A program made the translations under genes and the position numbers. Below, piece after piece: positions 52,204 through 64,000 of a DNA stretch of 64,000 nucleotides (positions are counted from its first letter, which is position 1; the number at the start of each line of letters is the position of its first letter). Below the pieces are notes generated by a model. The model did not search any database and was not told the origin of the DNA. It saw only the letters and a list, made by a program, of their open reading frames with translations. This DNA comes from Dipetalonema caudispina (lineage: Eukaryota; Nematoda; Chromadorea; Rhabditida; Onchocercidae), in assembly GCA_013365325.1 (NCBI GenBank), contig JABVXV010000230.1, forward strand, positions 39,353-103,352, in the 5' to 3' direction.

Positions 52204-55200
52204 GATTATTGGTTCACAGAATAGGAGCAGCGGTATGACGAAGATGATTGTAAATCAAATCTGAGAAGATCATATTTTAGTTTTTGAATTAATCATTCTC
52301 GGGATGAATCATCCATCACATCGTTTTGATGAATTAATCGAAAATTCACTGAATTCTAGAAGAGTGACAATTGGTTATGAGTGAAAAAATTTATTATACC
52401 TTCTGAATTTGTAAAGTATCACAACTGCTTGTGCCGGATCAGGTCTTCATGACCATTAAGCAATTATTAACAGAAAATGTCTAAGTGCTAATTAATATCG
52501 GTAAAAAAATCGGTAATATTAAGCAAGGAGAAAAACGAGGAAGCAGTTATGCCATACCAGTAAAATATGCATATATTTAATTTTTTAATGGACTTAAAAG
52601 TTTTTTCATTTAAAGGATTATTGAAAAAAAAAGAAATTGCTGAAAGTTAGTATTTCAAAAGCTTAGTAACGAAAGAAGAAATGAAAAAATTAACAGATGG
52701 AGTAGGATAAATTGTAAAATTGGGGATCCAAAACCGAAAAAAAAAAAAAAAAAAAATTGATGAGTAAAGTACCCATTGGATATGCTAGGAGAATTGTAAT
52801 AGAAAAAGAGAATTTCAAAATGAAAATGTGATTTCATAGTTTGTAAATGACTTTACAGAATATTACTAAAATTGTCGAATTTGAAATGATTTTTAAAATA
52901 GGGTAGAAAATTGCAGTAATTATGAAATAATTTTTTGTGCAGGAAAATGTAATTCACGCACTTTATTCTTTACATTATTCACAATTATTTTCCATTCCAA
53001 CTTAATTGGACACATCTATGTGTAGGAAACTTCCTGCAACTAATTACTAATTCATTAGCAAATATTTCTAATTATAATTATTCATCCTTCTTGCAACTAA
53101 CAATCAAATTCGATAAAAAAAAAATCAATAAACCACATGTGTAAAATGTGAATCCCATGAATTCAGAGCAATTTGCCATTTTCATTGATTCAAAGTATAG
53201 TGATTTAATTGTCCATTTCGTATCATATCTACATTGAAGTAGATTTTATAATAAGCACTACCTTGTTACATCTGATGGTTTCATCTGAAAAACTTCCGTA
53301 ATTCAAATATATGTGCCAAAATTTTTGTCATAAATCGATATTGCACAAATCATAGTATCACTATCATATCATTGATAGTGATACTAATTATTTCGTAAAA
53401 GTTTAACACTTTTATCATCAATATGTAAATGGTAAATTTGGATAAAAATTAGTACTGTTTGGAAAAAGTTATTAAATATTTAATGAATTATTCAAGTAAC
53501 TCATTGTTAAGCATTTTTGCTATAAAGTGCGGTGAATTTAATTAATATAGTATGCCGAAAAGGTTAGATAGCTTTTATTACCATATGAAAAATTATTGAT
53601 GAAGGAATAACGAATTATCTTCAAGATATTGAAATGTAGTAGTTAAAAGTGTAGGAATAGCAATTCCATTTCTTTAAATGAATTCGAATTATATGATTAA
53701 TTTGTTATGCTGTAAAGGAAAAACAAAAGAATAAAGATTCGAAACATATGGTTAAATATTGAAAAATAGCACTTTAATAAAGATTTAATATTATTTAAGT
53801 TACTATTTTTTTAATTTAAGCTATCGTTTTATAATTTACATTACCATTTATATAAAAATCAATTTAAATAGCAAATCGAACTTTTTTATGCCTTCTTGAA
53901 AATAATTCCTATAGCCAATTTTATGATGAAAAAGATAATAATCATATATGTAATATACAAGTAATATTTTTGTTTTCAGCAATCTCTTTGATCGTATGTT
54001 TCAAAAACTTAAGATTCAACGTTCTCGTGAAATGAAATATCCACCTGAACTCGTTTCAACAGTATGCTTTTATATTTGATATTTTTGTTCAATTGTAATC
54101 ACTGTTTAATAATTACTTATCCTAAATTGAAATTTGAAAAAGACGATAAGAAATGCTATCTATTTGATCCTTCAATCTTCCATCCCACATAACAAGATGA
54201 TATCACGAATTTTCTCTTTTTTTATTTTGACTAACATTACACTTAAAAAGTGTACCATCACTTTGGCTTTCAATGATTGATATATTGAAAGTGAATCGAT
54301 CGGGTTTTCTTTTTTCTTTTTTTTTTTGAATCAATCAATACATATATCCTTTAACATCACATATTTTGGGTTTTCTTTTTACGATAAATTTAACAGTGAA
54401 GATATATCGCATATAGATGGAATTGCTACCAACGATGCATGACGTTGCGGGTGAGTTGATGAGTTGTTCAGATGCAATATCACGACGATTTCAACTTAAA
54501 GATGGAACGACAACTGCAAGCGAGAAACTTGCTTTATCGATTAAAATACTCACTCCAAAAGTTGCTGAACATGAGGAAGTAACAATTTAATTTTTACTTG
54601 TTGAAACATCTCAGCAACATCAAAACGATCATGTTCGTTCAAAAAGAAAAAAAAAAAGAGCAATGAATTGCGGTGAGTAAGTCCAAGTTGGCATATCAGA
54701 AATTTGATGCAAAATATATTACATTTGAAATTCAAATGTAGTATATTTCGCAACGATACCTGCCGAATATGATCACAGGTCGATGTTATAAAAGAAATTT
54801 ATGACATATCATTTATTAAACATTCATTTTTGTTTATTTCTGATATGCTGTCAATTAATAATATGAATTAATCAATTACTGATTAATTCATCATTTGATA
54901 TCCAATCAACTATTAACTTTATTCATTTTTCGACTGATTGGTAATTATTTCTTGTAGTACGCAAATTTTTTGAAAGCTCAAAGTGAAATGTACAACACAA
55001 TCGGTAATATGCAACGGACAATGTATACCGAAATTCAAGATCGAGTATGAATTATATATGACTTTGTGGAAAATTCTGCTTCAAATTATCAGATACTTGT
55101 AGCATTATGGAAAAGCAAAAACTGTTGTGAATTGAGTGCCTTAATTTAGCTAATGATAAAAATTTTTATAGCATTTATATTCTATTCATTCTACATTTGT

Positions 55201-56079
55201 CAAAATTGCAGAATTTTTATGAAATTTCCATAAATTCCTTCCAAAATTTAATTTTCTTTTACAACTGATCATCAAATGCTTTGATGTATGAGATTACTTA
55301 GGTGACAAACCAGTTGAAAACTTGGATTATATCTGATTATGAACGGATCATAAACTCGATCGCATCATTAAAGGAGAAACAATGGCAACTGGATATGGCA
55401 ACAGCAGAAGCTGAAAAGGGTGGTCCAAAGTATATTTATTTATTTACTTTTTTTAAAAGGAATGATTGGAAGGGAATTCCACTATCGAATTTTATTTGTT
55501 TATTTTCAAAGGACGAAAGAGAATTTTTACGATCTCCATGAATGGAAATATTTCAATTATTGTTTATAAACTGTTGTTGAAGAAAACGATTTAATCGATA
55601 ATCGATAGATCTGTAACTATTTTGCATCATTTAATGGTTACGATAATTCTTGTAATACTTTTCATAACATCTTAGGGATGAAAAGGCGGAAACAGCTAAA
55701 AGCTTTAAGTTGGAACAATCGCGCAAAGATTACGAAATGCAGCTAGCTTTGGTTAAGGTAAATTTTCCAACCTTATTCTAATTAATTTTAATTATTAATA
55801 GATTTATGCATATAGCTCGCATACATATACCAACAAAAACATCCCACTGACGTAATGCAAAGTTTGATTATGTTAGGAAAAGATTTAATAGTAATTTTTA
55901 GATTCCCAAATTTCAACTTCTTGTCAACTTACTTAATTCCTTTTCAGGCTGATTTGAGCAAAATTCCAACGATTCTAATTGAACAAGCAATTTGTTTAAA
56001 ACGTTTCAACAAATTAATGTTCGATTATCACAAGCAGATGGAAGAAGTGTTGAAAAAATTTGGTGCTGGAAAAGTCTAA
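51824..56079 (+). CDS. BAR-domain-like coiled-coil protein (5' end unresolved)
   Basis: Seven exons join in frame: 51824-51991, 53980-54061, 54417-54578, 54958-55044, 55302-55429, 55676-55757, 55948-56079, encoding about 280 residues from the first supported exon. From exon 2 on the protein is almost entirely charged and helical (MFQKLKIQRSREMKYPPEL; MHDVAGELMSCSDAISRRFQ; KAETAKSFKLEQSRKDYEMQ) and ends in LKRFNKLMFDYHKQMEEVLK, like the last helix of endophilin- or amphiphysin-type BAR domains. Such domains dimerise into curved modules that bind or bend membranes. The total helical length and the lack of any SH3 or PX domain after it fit a small stand-alone BAR protein. I cannot name the subfamily, and another long helical bundle is possible. 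The first exon (YEAANRITNHSTFEGATGRV) differs in character and could belong to an upstream domain. The gene converges with the sphingomyelin synthase gene. Confidence 0.65.
53353..53386. repeat. Perfect 14-bp inverted repeat
   Basis: TAGTATCACTATCA is followed after 6 nt by its exact reverse complement, inside the first large intron of the BAR-like gene (51992-53979). It is too short for a typical microRNA precursor. It could be a protein-binding palindrome or the trace of a small transposon. Confidence 0.6.
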
Positions 56080-57232
56080 ATTATTTTTAGATGCGACTGC
56101 TTCTATTTCTATACAAATTAAATTCTTATTGCTCATAATTTTTTCTTTTTGCTTCGTTTTTATAGCATGTAATTGAAAAGAAAGATTTGTTGTAAACTAC
56201 TGAAAATCAAATAATTAGAATAACTATACGAAATAGTCTGATGAATAATAGCAGTGTGATGATCATCTTCATGGTACTTTGACGTAACGTATTCAGAATG
56301 GCTGTACAGAAATTTTGAATTTATAATTTGATGATTTAAAAATTAAATTCCACAGAAAAATTTACAACATTTTTGATGTTTCAGTCTCTTATTTTATCAA
56401 AATTTTAAACATATTGAAGTCCGGAATGATACGAAAGGAGATAATTGAAAGAAATGAATGATAAGAGTAAATTTACGAATCATCCATTCATTATTATTTC
56501 AAAAACATAACATAAAAAATGCAACACTTTTTTCCAACACGAAATTATTTTCAAAATAAAAATAAATCAATAATTTATGTCATTTCATTTTAATTACAAT
56601 AATAAATGTCAATTGTGAAAGTGTAACTTGAAATTTGTTTTTATTATTTGTTACAATAAGAAAATTGATATTCTTATTTCAAGCGATTTTTTTTTTTTCT
56701 AATAAAAAATGGATGATATATCGAGTAAAAACAGATCGATTTCTTCGTTTGATCAGTTTGAACATTTTATTACCCGTTTCAGAATAGTCATCGATATATT
56801 TGGTGTTATATAAATTTAAATTAAAAAAAAAGAAAGAGCGGTACATCAAATAAATTGATAACAAATATTATCGATGCATCATTTCTTTAAAAATTTAATT
56901 CATACTTTACAAAAAATCATTCTTTTCTATCATTTTTTTTAAAATAAATAGAACAAATTTTTCATTTTCCTTTTTAAAATGTAAAACAAATTTGTGAAGA
57001 TTTTTTGCACAAAAAAGTCCATCTTTTCTATTTATTGCAACTTCAAAGTAATTACTGTCATCGTCATTCCAACATATACCTTTATCATTTAGTGCAAATT
57101 TTCAACAAAAATTTCCAGGAAAAAAAATTCATACTTGATTTAAATATTTGGTGATATTTTGCTAGGAATAGAACAACAATAACCAAATCATTCATTTGTG
57201 ATTAAATTAAAAATCACTAATCTATCCGATCC
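56080..57232. other. Convergent intergenic region
   Basis: This holds the 3' ends of the BAR-like gene (plus) and the sphingomyelin synthase gene (minus). AATAAA-like signals occur near 56551 on the plus strand and at 57031-57036 on the minus strand. No coding sequence was found. Confidence 0.6.
57031..57036 (-). terminator. Candidate poly(A) signal of the sphingomyelin synthase gene
   Basis: AATAAA on the minus strand about 200 bp beyond the stop codon at 57233. This is a plausible 3' end, but the hexamer is frequent in this AT-rich DNA. Confidence 0.35.
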
Positions 57233-58430
57233 TTATGGTAATCTTTTTCGAAAATGTTGTGGACAATTGGATGGCCATTTCCATCGATTCTGAAAATATT
57301 GCGGTGGTGGCGCATCTGCCTCCAAATATGGCACCATACAAGCCCAAATTGATTGCTTTAAGGGAATTTGATCGAAATCACCCTGGTGATATGAATGCTG
57401 CAATCAAAAAAATCACATTAATTAAAATTTCAAGAAACATCAAAAAATCAATACTTCTAAATGTTCAACAATTGAAATTTATCGAACGAAACCAACAAAA
57501 ATTCCACAAATATATTGTAAAGAAAACAATAAACAATACTGATAATGAATGATAGGTCCAAAAGACGCGTGTTGTAAGGCAATATGCCAATACTACATCA
57601 ATTGTATAATGTTTCCTGGCCAATAAAATGCAAGGGACAGCTATGAATGTGGCACAATAACACAATTCAGCCAAATAATAAAATTTCTTTGGACAATATT
57701 GTTTTAAAGCTAATGCTGCCATAAATAATGATATAGTATGCCCTGATACAATCAAATCACCACAAAGCTCCCTGTAGAAATAATTAATTTTGAAATTATT
57801 CGGAATTCATTGGGAATTTAATACTTGATGATTTAAAAATAATATAAGAACGCAAATGGTATATACATATTTGAACATCAATTTTCGAATAATTTCTACT
57901 TCTTAGTTAACAAATTTTAAGCGATGAGTATTATGGAAACTTTAAGTATTTGATAAAAGTAATTGCTAAGTTAATTTTTAAATAAAACATCGCATGATTT
58001 TTTCTTAGAAAAAAGGAAGAAAAAATTGTTAAAGTAAACAAAAACGAAGGAGAAAAAATTAATATTTAACTAACCGTGGACGAAGTTGTTCAATTCCAGC
58101 AGACCAAAATGTTCTTAACACTCGACTAATTATCACATTTATGCTACCATTACTTTTCGGTGCACAGTATGTTTTCTTACTTGGTACTGGTACCTATAAC
58201 CGGATACGGTTTCAATTTTGCCAGTAACATTATAAATATAGCATTCGTACTGTGGTGAAAATGAGCGGAAAGTTTTCTGAGCAATTTTCAAATGTCTGGT
58301 GAGGAATAACAACGGAATAAAAATGTCCGGTCGATTTGATTGAAATGTTTTCCTGACAAATCTTTTTTTCCACCATGTTTTTGTATCGTTTTATTTGATT
58401 TAAGTTTTTTTTATTCCTGATTTATTATTA

Positions 58431-58483
<53 letters not shown>

Positions 58484-60762
58484 GTTATATTATTATTATT
58501 ATTATTATTAAAATATCTTACTGACTTTTAGGTTCAGGACAAGAATTTGTATAGCTCTTTAAATCCATCGAACCGGATGTATTTTGGAATACAGTTTTGA
58601 CAACGACAATTGTAGCAATGATAAAATGAAATTGTTTAAATGATGATAGTAATAATTACTGATAAATGATAACGACAGGAGTGAAAGAAAGTTGAGATCA
58701 TATCTTTTTAAAAATTTTGAAAATTTCTCAAAAAATTCAAGTGCTTCAATTTTTGCCATGTAATTGATTCGTAAATTTTGTTTGAAGACAGGCAAAACTG
58801 AAAGATAAAATTGAATGTGTAAAATTTATTCAATAATAGTTAAATGTGTTATTTACATGGCTCTACTAAGTATTTTCGACCAAGATTTCCAGAATATCAT
58901 CGTTCGGATCGTAAATCAGAAGTAGAATGAGCAGTTGGTGGAAAATTCTGTTTATATGACTGTCTTCAAAATTTTATATCTCTTCTTTTTTTTTCAGCTC
59001 ATTTTTTCAGTAATTGGAATAATGTTTAGAAAAAAGATGAAAAATATAAAAAAAAAAAAAAAAAAATTGTACGATAACATCGACTTAATTAGAATTCATT
59101 TCCGTCTTATTTACCATTTTGTGCTAATAGGAATGAAATCAAACTTTTAAGTGATAGGAAACTATTTCACTTTTTCTTTTCATACACCTTTTCTCTTTAA
59201 CTTTTGATGATTATCTTGAAAAAAAAAAAAGTCAATAATTCCCTTCTTCAATTTGATTTTATTTTCGTGTTTTCATTTTTTTTTTTTCTTTTTAAATATA
59301 GAATGATGTAATGTTTAGTTATTTTCAATCTGTACTTATAGTCCAATCAATAGAAAAGATCGAAATTTTACAACTTTGTAAATATTGAAATTTGGAAAAT
59401 AAAAAGAAAGAAAAGTTTAACCTGAAATAAAACAATGCAAAAAGCACGAAAAGTGTAGCACAAAGCGGCACAAAAGAAAACCCTCCGAATTACGATCCAT
59501 CGATGTTGATGACAAAACATCACGACAAACAATATTACCAACAGAGCGACCATTATTAATTCTGTCACTAATATTGAATTTGTTATCTGTAACAAATAGA
59601 AAACCGATATTTTTATTGCAAAAGTAAAAGCTAACAATTTTTAGTTTAATAATTTAATAAAAATAATAATTCAAATACTAAAAATCAAAAATCATATTTC
59701 AAAAGACAACAAATTTGAATTCTATTCATTTAATAAAAAAAAATTTGATAAGAAATGAATTGAAATGACACTCTAACTGGAATGTTATTTTTATACTTTA
59801 ATCTGAGTAAAATTCAACAAATTTCTTACTTCTGGAAACAAACTAAACCATAAATCCGGTAGTGGACGTACGTTATCACGTGGTATTCGATCATGTACCC
59901 ATGCCAATGCTAATTCATTAGCAAACCATGCTAAAGCCTGAAAATTACAAGAATTACTGAAAAAAAAAAATATTTAATTCCAGTGAATAAAACGATCAAA
60001 ATTATAGAAATCCTAATTCATAAAATTTATAGAATTAAAAAAGTTTCGATTCCGATAGCTATTGTTAAATCTTTTTTCAGGAAAATTTCAATTAATTCCA
60101 ATGAATAAAACAATCAAAATTATGGAAATCCTAATTCATAAAATTTACAAAATTAAAAAAAGTTTTAATTCCGACAGCTATTGCTAAATCTTTTTTCAGG
60201 AAAATTTCAATGACAAAATACTTCAATTCTTAAATACATAAAGAAATAAAATTGCAACAAAATCTTATATTTAATACGTAATCAAGTGAAATTGTGATAT
60301 ATGTTGTCTTTCTTTAACTTCATTTATTTCATCTTAACAAACTTCAAATTTAATTAAAATGTGAAATAAATTTTTTGAGAGCGAATCCTAGTTGTATTAT
60401 AAATATTTTTTCACTCAACCTTTGATTTATAAAAAGAACAGTTTTTTTTTTTTGCTGAAAATAAATTAAAATTAGTTATTTTCAGTTGAAACTTAAAAAG
60501 TGTACGAAAAAGGTCAAAAACATACGGTAAGATCATCAAACTTTAATAATTTGTCATATAAATAATCACCCGAATTTTTGTTTCGGTAAAAGTTCCTTTC
60601 ATTTTTAGATGAAAAATATGAAATGAAGAAAAAAATGATAAAATATGATAAATTGATATGAAAACTTACCAAGAGAATAGTTGCAAGAAATGTTGGTCCA
60701 CGTCTTGATTTAAATATCTTATCAATTTGAATATCATTAAATGTTATTGCTACTTTGTGCAT
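57233..60762 (-). CDS. Sphingomyelin synthase family phosphotransferase
   Basis: These enzymes move a phospho-headgroup from a phospholipid to ceramide in Golgi, ER or plasma membrane. Six exons join in frame: 60762-60670, 59937-59830, 59586-59422, 58193-58075, 57771-57540, 57397-57233, giving 293 aa. The N terminus is short, with no SAM domain. The motif order fits the family: FLATILLALAWFANELAL (TM1), HDRIP and RPLPDLWF, VPVPSKKTYCAPK, then the catalytic blocks CGDLIVSGHT (165-174) and HYTIDVVLAY (216-225) with TTRVFWTYHS. The lipid-phosphatase-like triad is His173, His216 and Asp220; the 43- and 47-residue spacing from the first His equals that of human SMS1. The C terminus has the expected Trp-rich end (PQYFQNRWKWPSNCP). 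Whether it is a true sphingomyelin synthase or the ethanolamine-phosphoceramide-making SMSr/SAMD8 type cannot be told from sequence alone. All catalytic residues are present. Confidence 0.92.
58421..58511. repeat. (ATT)n microsatellite in a sphingomyelin synthase intron
   Basis: About 90 bp of ATT units with two G or AT interruptions, within the intron between the third and fourth exons of the minus-strand gene. Confidence 0.9.
59975..60211. repeat. Tandem duplication, two copies of about 118 bp
   Basis: Two adjacent copies (about 59975-60092 and 60093-60211) share long identical runs such as AATCCTAATTCATAAAATTTA and AAATCTTTTTTCAGGAAAAT, with scattered substitutions and about one indel. 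They lie in the first intron of the sphingomyelin synthase gene, so they do not change the protein. Confidence 0.85.
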
Positions 60763-63700
60763 TTAATTGTTGTTTCTTCGGAAGAAAAATTCAGCAAATC
60801 GTAAAAAGCAAAAATACAAAATTAATTTCTTCTCTTCCACAGCTGATTAACCAATCAATGCTAATAAACAAACAGTATGGAATATTTACTTTTCTAAACA
60901 GTTATCAAATCTGCTTTATATTTTCGTTGAAATTCCCTAAAATAAAAAATAAAGAAGACAGGAAAATACGAAAGGATCTGATCTATAATTTTGTCAGATT
61001 AAAATTTCATTTGTTAAGATTGAAAAAAGTTAAAAGCAATTAAAATTTTTCTGACTGTGATATAAACAAATCGTAAATTTCAATCAGAATGTTTTCCAAT
61101 GTCCCATTTCGAAATTACAAAAATTTCCGGTTGTAGTTATAGGTAAATACGTATTTTTTGATGACGAAGAACTGGATCATTGAATCATCGATGAGAATTA
61201 AAACCTGTCATAACTTTTAGATATTAACATCTATTCAGTGATATCTGCGAATAGTTACGTGAATATAGACATATAAAAATAATTAAATGACAATATTATT
61301 GGTGTAATTAATAAGATTAATGAGAATTAAGAATTTGTAACAGCTTTCTTCTTATCAATGAATGATTACTGTGTTTTATATTCAATGATAAACTGACACT
61401 AACAACAACAATAAAAAAAAAAAATCGGATGGAAGAATAAATTAATCATAAACTTTAAATTAAACAAAGTAAAAAAATTGGAAGCTAAAACCTTCTAATG
61501 AGAAATATTCGATAAAAAGTACTTGTAAAAAGCAAGCTATGATGTGTCAGAAAAACTTGAAATTGTTGAAATTATGAGAATGATTTTTCAACAGAAACAT
61601 CGAATATTTTCATCAATTCCTGATAAAGATTGATAGTATCAAATTCTTATCTCAAAAGAAAATCGACAGTGAAGTAAAACGGATATTCCTTAATATTATC
61701 AGTAATGCATGACTGCATATTTGATTGTCTTTATTAAAGATTCAGGTTAATTAATCAGTACAATAAATTGGAGCACTTTTATCCTGCACACCCAGCAAGC
61801 TTAAACAGATTCCTCCTGATATAACTTAATATCTTTTGTCATGTACCGTCCCCCTTAAAATAGCTAAGAAATTTACTCTTTATCATTTAATAGAAGTTAA
61901 GAATGCTACTTGTGACAAGTAAAATTAACTCATTTCAAATTACTAGCACAGGTGAAATTTATCAAAGCTATTTTAAAAATTTGTGCTGTTTCAGGTGACA
62001 AATGAAAATATATTGAAAATCTTTGAGAAACGATAACTTCAACTTCGTTTTCCTTCATTTTAATCTTGTCATATCTTTTTCAGCTTTCTTCAGCATCGGT
62101 ATGACAAGCTATACCAATATCTCTTAATTTTTATTTAAAAATTGTAAATTATAAATAATTTTGCTAAGGATTATTTGAGGTACATGAAAAAGGAACGAAA
62201 TGAGAAAGGATATGATTAATTTGGTTTATATAATTTTCGTTATTCGTCATCTGAAACATGAAATACATAATAGAACATTTAATTTTTTTTTTCCAATTTA
62301 CTTTTAGAAATAAAAGTTTTCTTTATTCACTCCCTCTCCCTCTCTCTTCCTCTCTCCCTCTCTTTTCTTCTTCTTCTTTTAGTATGTATATTAATTTTGA
62401 TATATTTTATGTATATCGGTAAATAATATGAAAAGCAAATTTTAACAAAAATATCACAACATTTTTTCATTTATTGAATTCCAAATTTAGTACCAGCAAA
62501 AATGAATTAGTCGATAAAGTTGAGGAAATAAATTTATCTTGCATGATAATATTAAGATTAATTTTCAATTTTTAAGTTTTAGGGAATTTTATTGGTGAAA
62601 ATTTCAGTCCTCAAATTAAATTTTAATAGAACAATTTATTGATTCATTTGTTCCAAATTTACTGATTAAATAGCTAAGAGTGAAAGGTAAAAGCAAAGAT
62701 GAAAGTATAAAATGAATGGATAATAGGAAGGTGAATGATAGCTTATAAAGACTCAAAATTATTCGTTTTTTTTTTTCTTTTTTCTTTTTTTCGTTGAGAT
62801 ATTAGTGATTTATGGTTTCTATACTTCAATACTTCCATGTCTATATGATATGAAATTCATTCTTCAATTGATAATTCCTATGTCGTTTTCTCAACTTGTC
62901 ACCATAGATACAGAAAGGGAAAAAGAAATGAAATGAACCGTCAGATTTTGCATTCCAAACTTATACCTCATTCATTTATCGTTAATGGTTAATTGGTAAA
63001 CTTTTATAAACTTCTCTCTAACTTTTCATCATTAGTGAAGCTATAAGCAACGAAATAAAAAAAAAAAATTTGAGAGAAATAAAATTTATTTAATTATAGC
63101 ATGTTTTTTGTAATTCTCTATTATGGATTAAAATCAAATTTGGAAGCAAAATCGTGGAACAAACGGAAATATCAGACGAGAAAATAAAACGATCCAAATA
63201 GTTTTTCCTTTTCTTTGCTATAAAAAAAAGGAAAATATTGAATTCAATATTAGTTTATTCCATAATTATTCTTTTTCTTATAAAAAGGAAAGATTAATCC
63301 GAAAAAAAAAGTTCAGGTAAATTCAAGAGATTTGAAAAAACAAACTTGAATTTGAAATTAATATCTGAATTGAACCGTATATGAGAAAACAAATCGATAA
63401 TATGGAAATAAAATGAGATCACATGAATGAATGACAGCTCTCATTGTCAAACAATCAACATCACAGTTTTCCTATTTTAAAAAAAGATTGTAACGTTGGG
63501 ATGAACAAACAATGGAGCAATATTCAATAATTTAAAAATCAAATGAAGATCAAAGTATAACAGATAGAATAACTAAAATCGAATTGATAGAAACTAATGT
63601 TGTTGTAATCGTGATCCAACAATTTAAACCCTTTTATTTGTTCCTACTTTTCAAAAAAAGTGTTGCAATAGTCTGCTGAAAAAAGGTCCCCAAACAATAT

Positions 63701-63883
63701 CAACGATAATAGAAATCATTTCTATGCCGAAATCATATCGTCAAAGCAAACAAACATCATAACAGCATTTATATTTTCTTGAAGCTCAATGACAATTTTG
63801 TTTGCTAGCAACAAAAGTGATAATAGTAAACATTGTCATCCGAATTATATTTAATATTAAAATTACATCAGTTATTGATTAAC
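60763..63883. other. AT-rich intergenic region upstream of the sphingomyelin synthase gene
   Basis: The right side of the start codon should hold the promoter of the minus-strand gene. A pyrimidine-rich CTCTCC-type tract lies near 62328-62380. The open frame at 60741-61043 overlaps the gene start on the opposite strand and shows no family resemblance. No exon was supported elsewhere. Confidence 0.55.

Positions 63884-64000
<117 letters not shown>

Noticed and set aside
57235..57552. 105-codon plus-strand open frame
   Set aside because: It is the antisense of the last exon and intron of the sphingomyelin synthase gene; the minus-strand reading matches the family C terminus.

Overview
The window looks like nuclear DNA of a nematode, most likely a spirurid or filarial species. 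It is very AT-rich. Genes are split into many small exons with introns from about 100 bp to over 1 kb, exon starts follow TTTCAG-type acceptors, and every recognisable protein is a metazoan family with nematode-like divergence. The phylum is inferred from gene structure and composition; the species cannot be named from this sequence.

Six protein-coding genes can be assembled, five of them with phases that join at every intron. From left to right: bbs-1 (minus, 3537-7888, 9 exons, 579 aa); a C-terminal-motor kinesin-14 (minus, 8938-13056, 12 exons, 612 aa); a prominin-family five-pass membrane protein (plus, 28091 to about 36010, about 16 exons, about 729 aa); a DNAJC14-type membrane J-domain protein (minus, 39937-47835, 19 exons, 917 aa); a BAR-domain-like coiled-coil protein (plus, 51824 or earlier to 56079, 5' end unresolved); and a sphingomyelin synthase family enzyme (minus, 57233-60762, 6 exons, 293 aa).

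The kinesin and bbs-1 lie head-to-tail about 1 kb apart. That gap holds a near-perfect X-box, the DAF-19/RFX site that drives ciliary genes, placed correctly for bbs-1, so bbs-1 probably has its own cilia-specific promoter. Prominin and the J-domain gene converge, as do the BAR gene and the sphingolipid enzyme. The J-domain and BAR genes diverge from a region full of simple repeats. The genes do not form one pathway; several act at membranes (BBSome, prominin, ER J-protein, BAR, sphingolipid synthesis).

About 15 kb between the kinesin and prominin has no intact gene. It holds a patch of broken coding-like sequence (about 18.0-20.3 kb) that I cannot assign and a long imperfect hairpin at 27437-27522 with the geometry of a microRNA precursor. 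A second relatively GC-rich, decayed patch lies at about 38.9-39.7 kb. Simple repeats are common, and the window ends inside a long (TAA)n tract. No rRNA, tRNA, CRISPR array or bacterial gene was seen.
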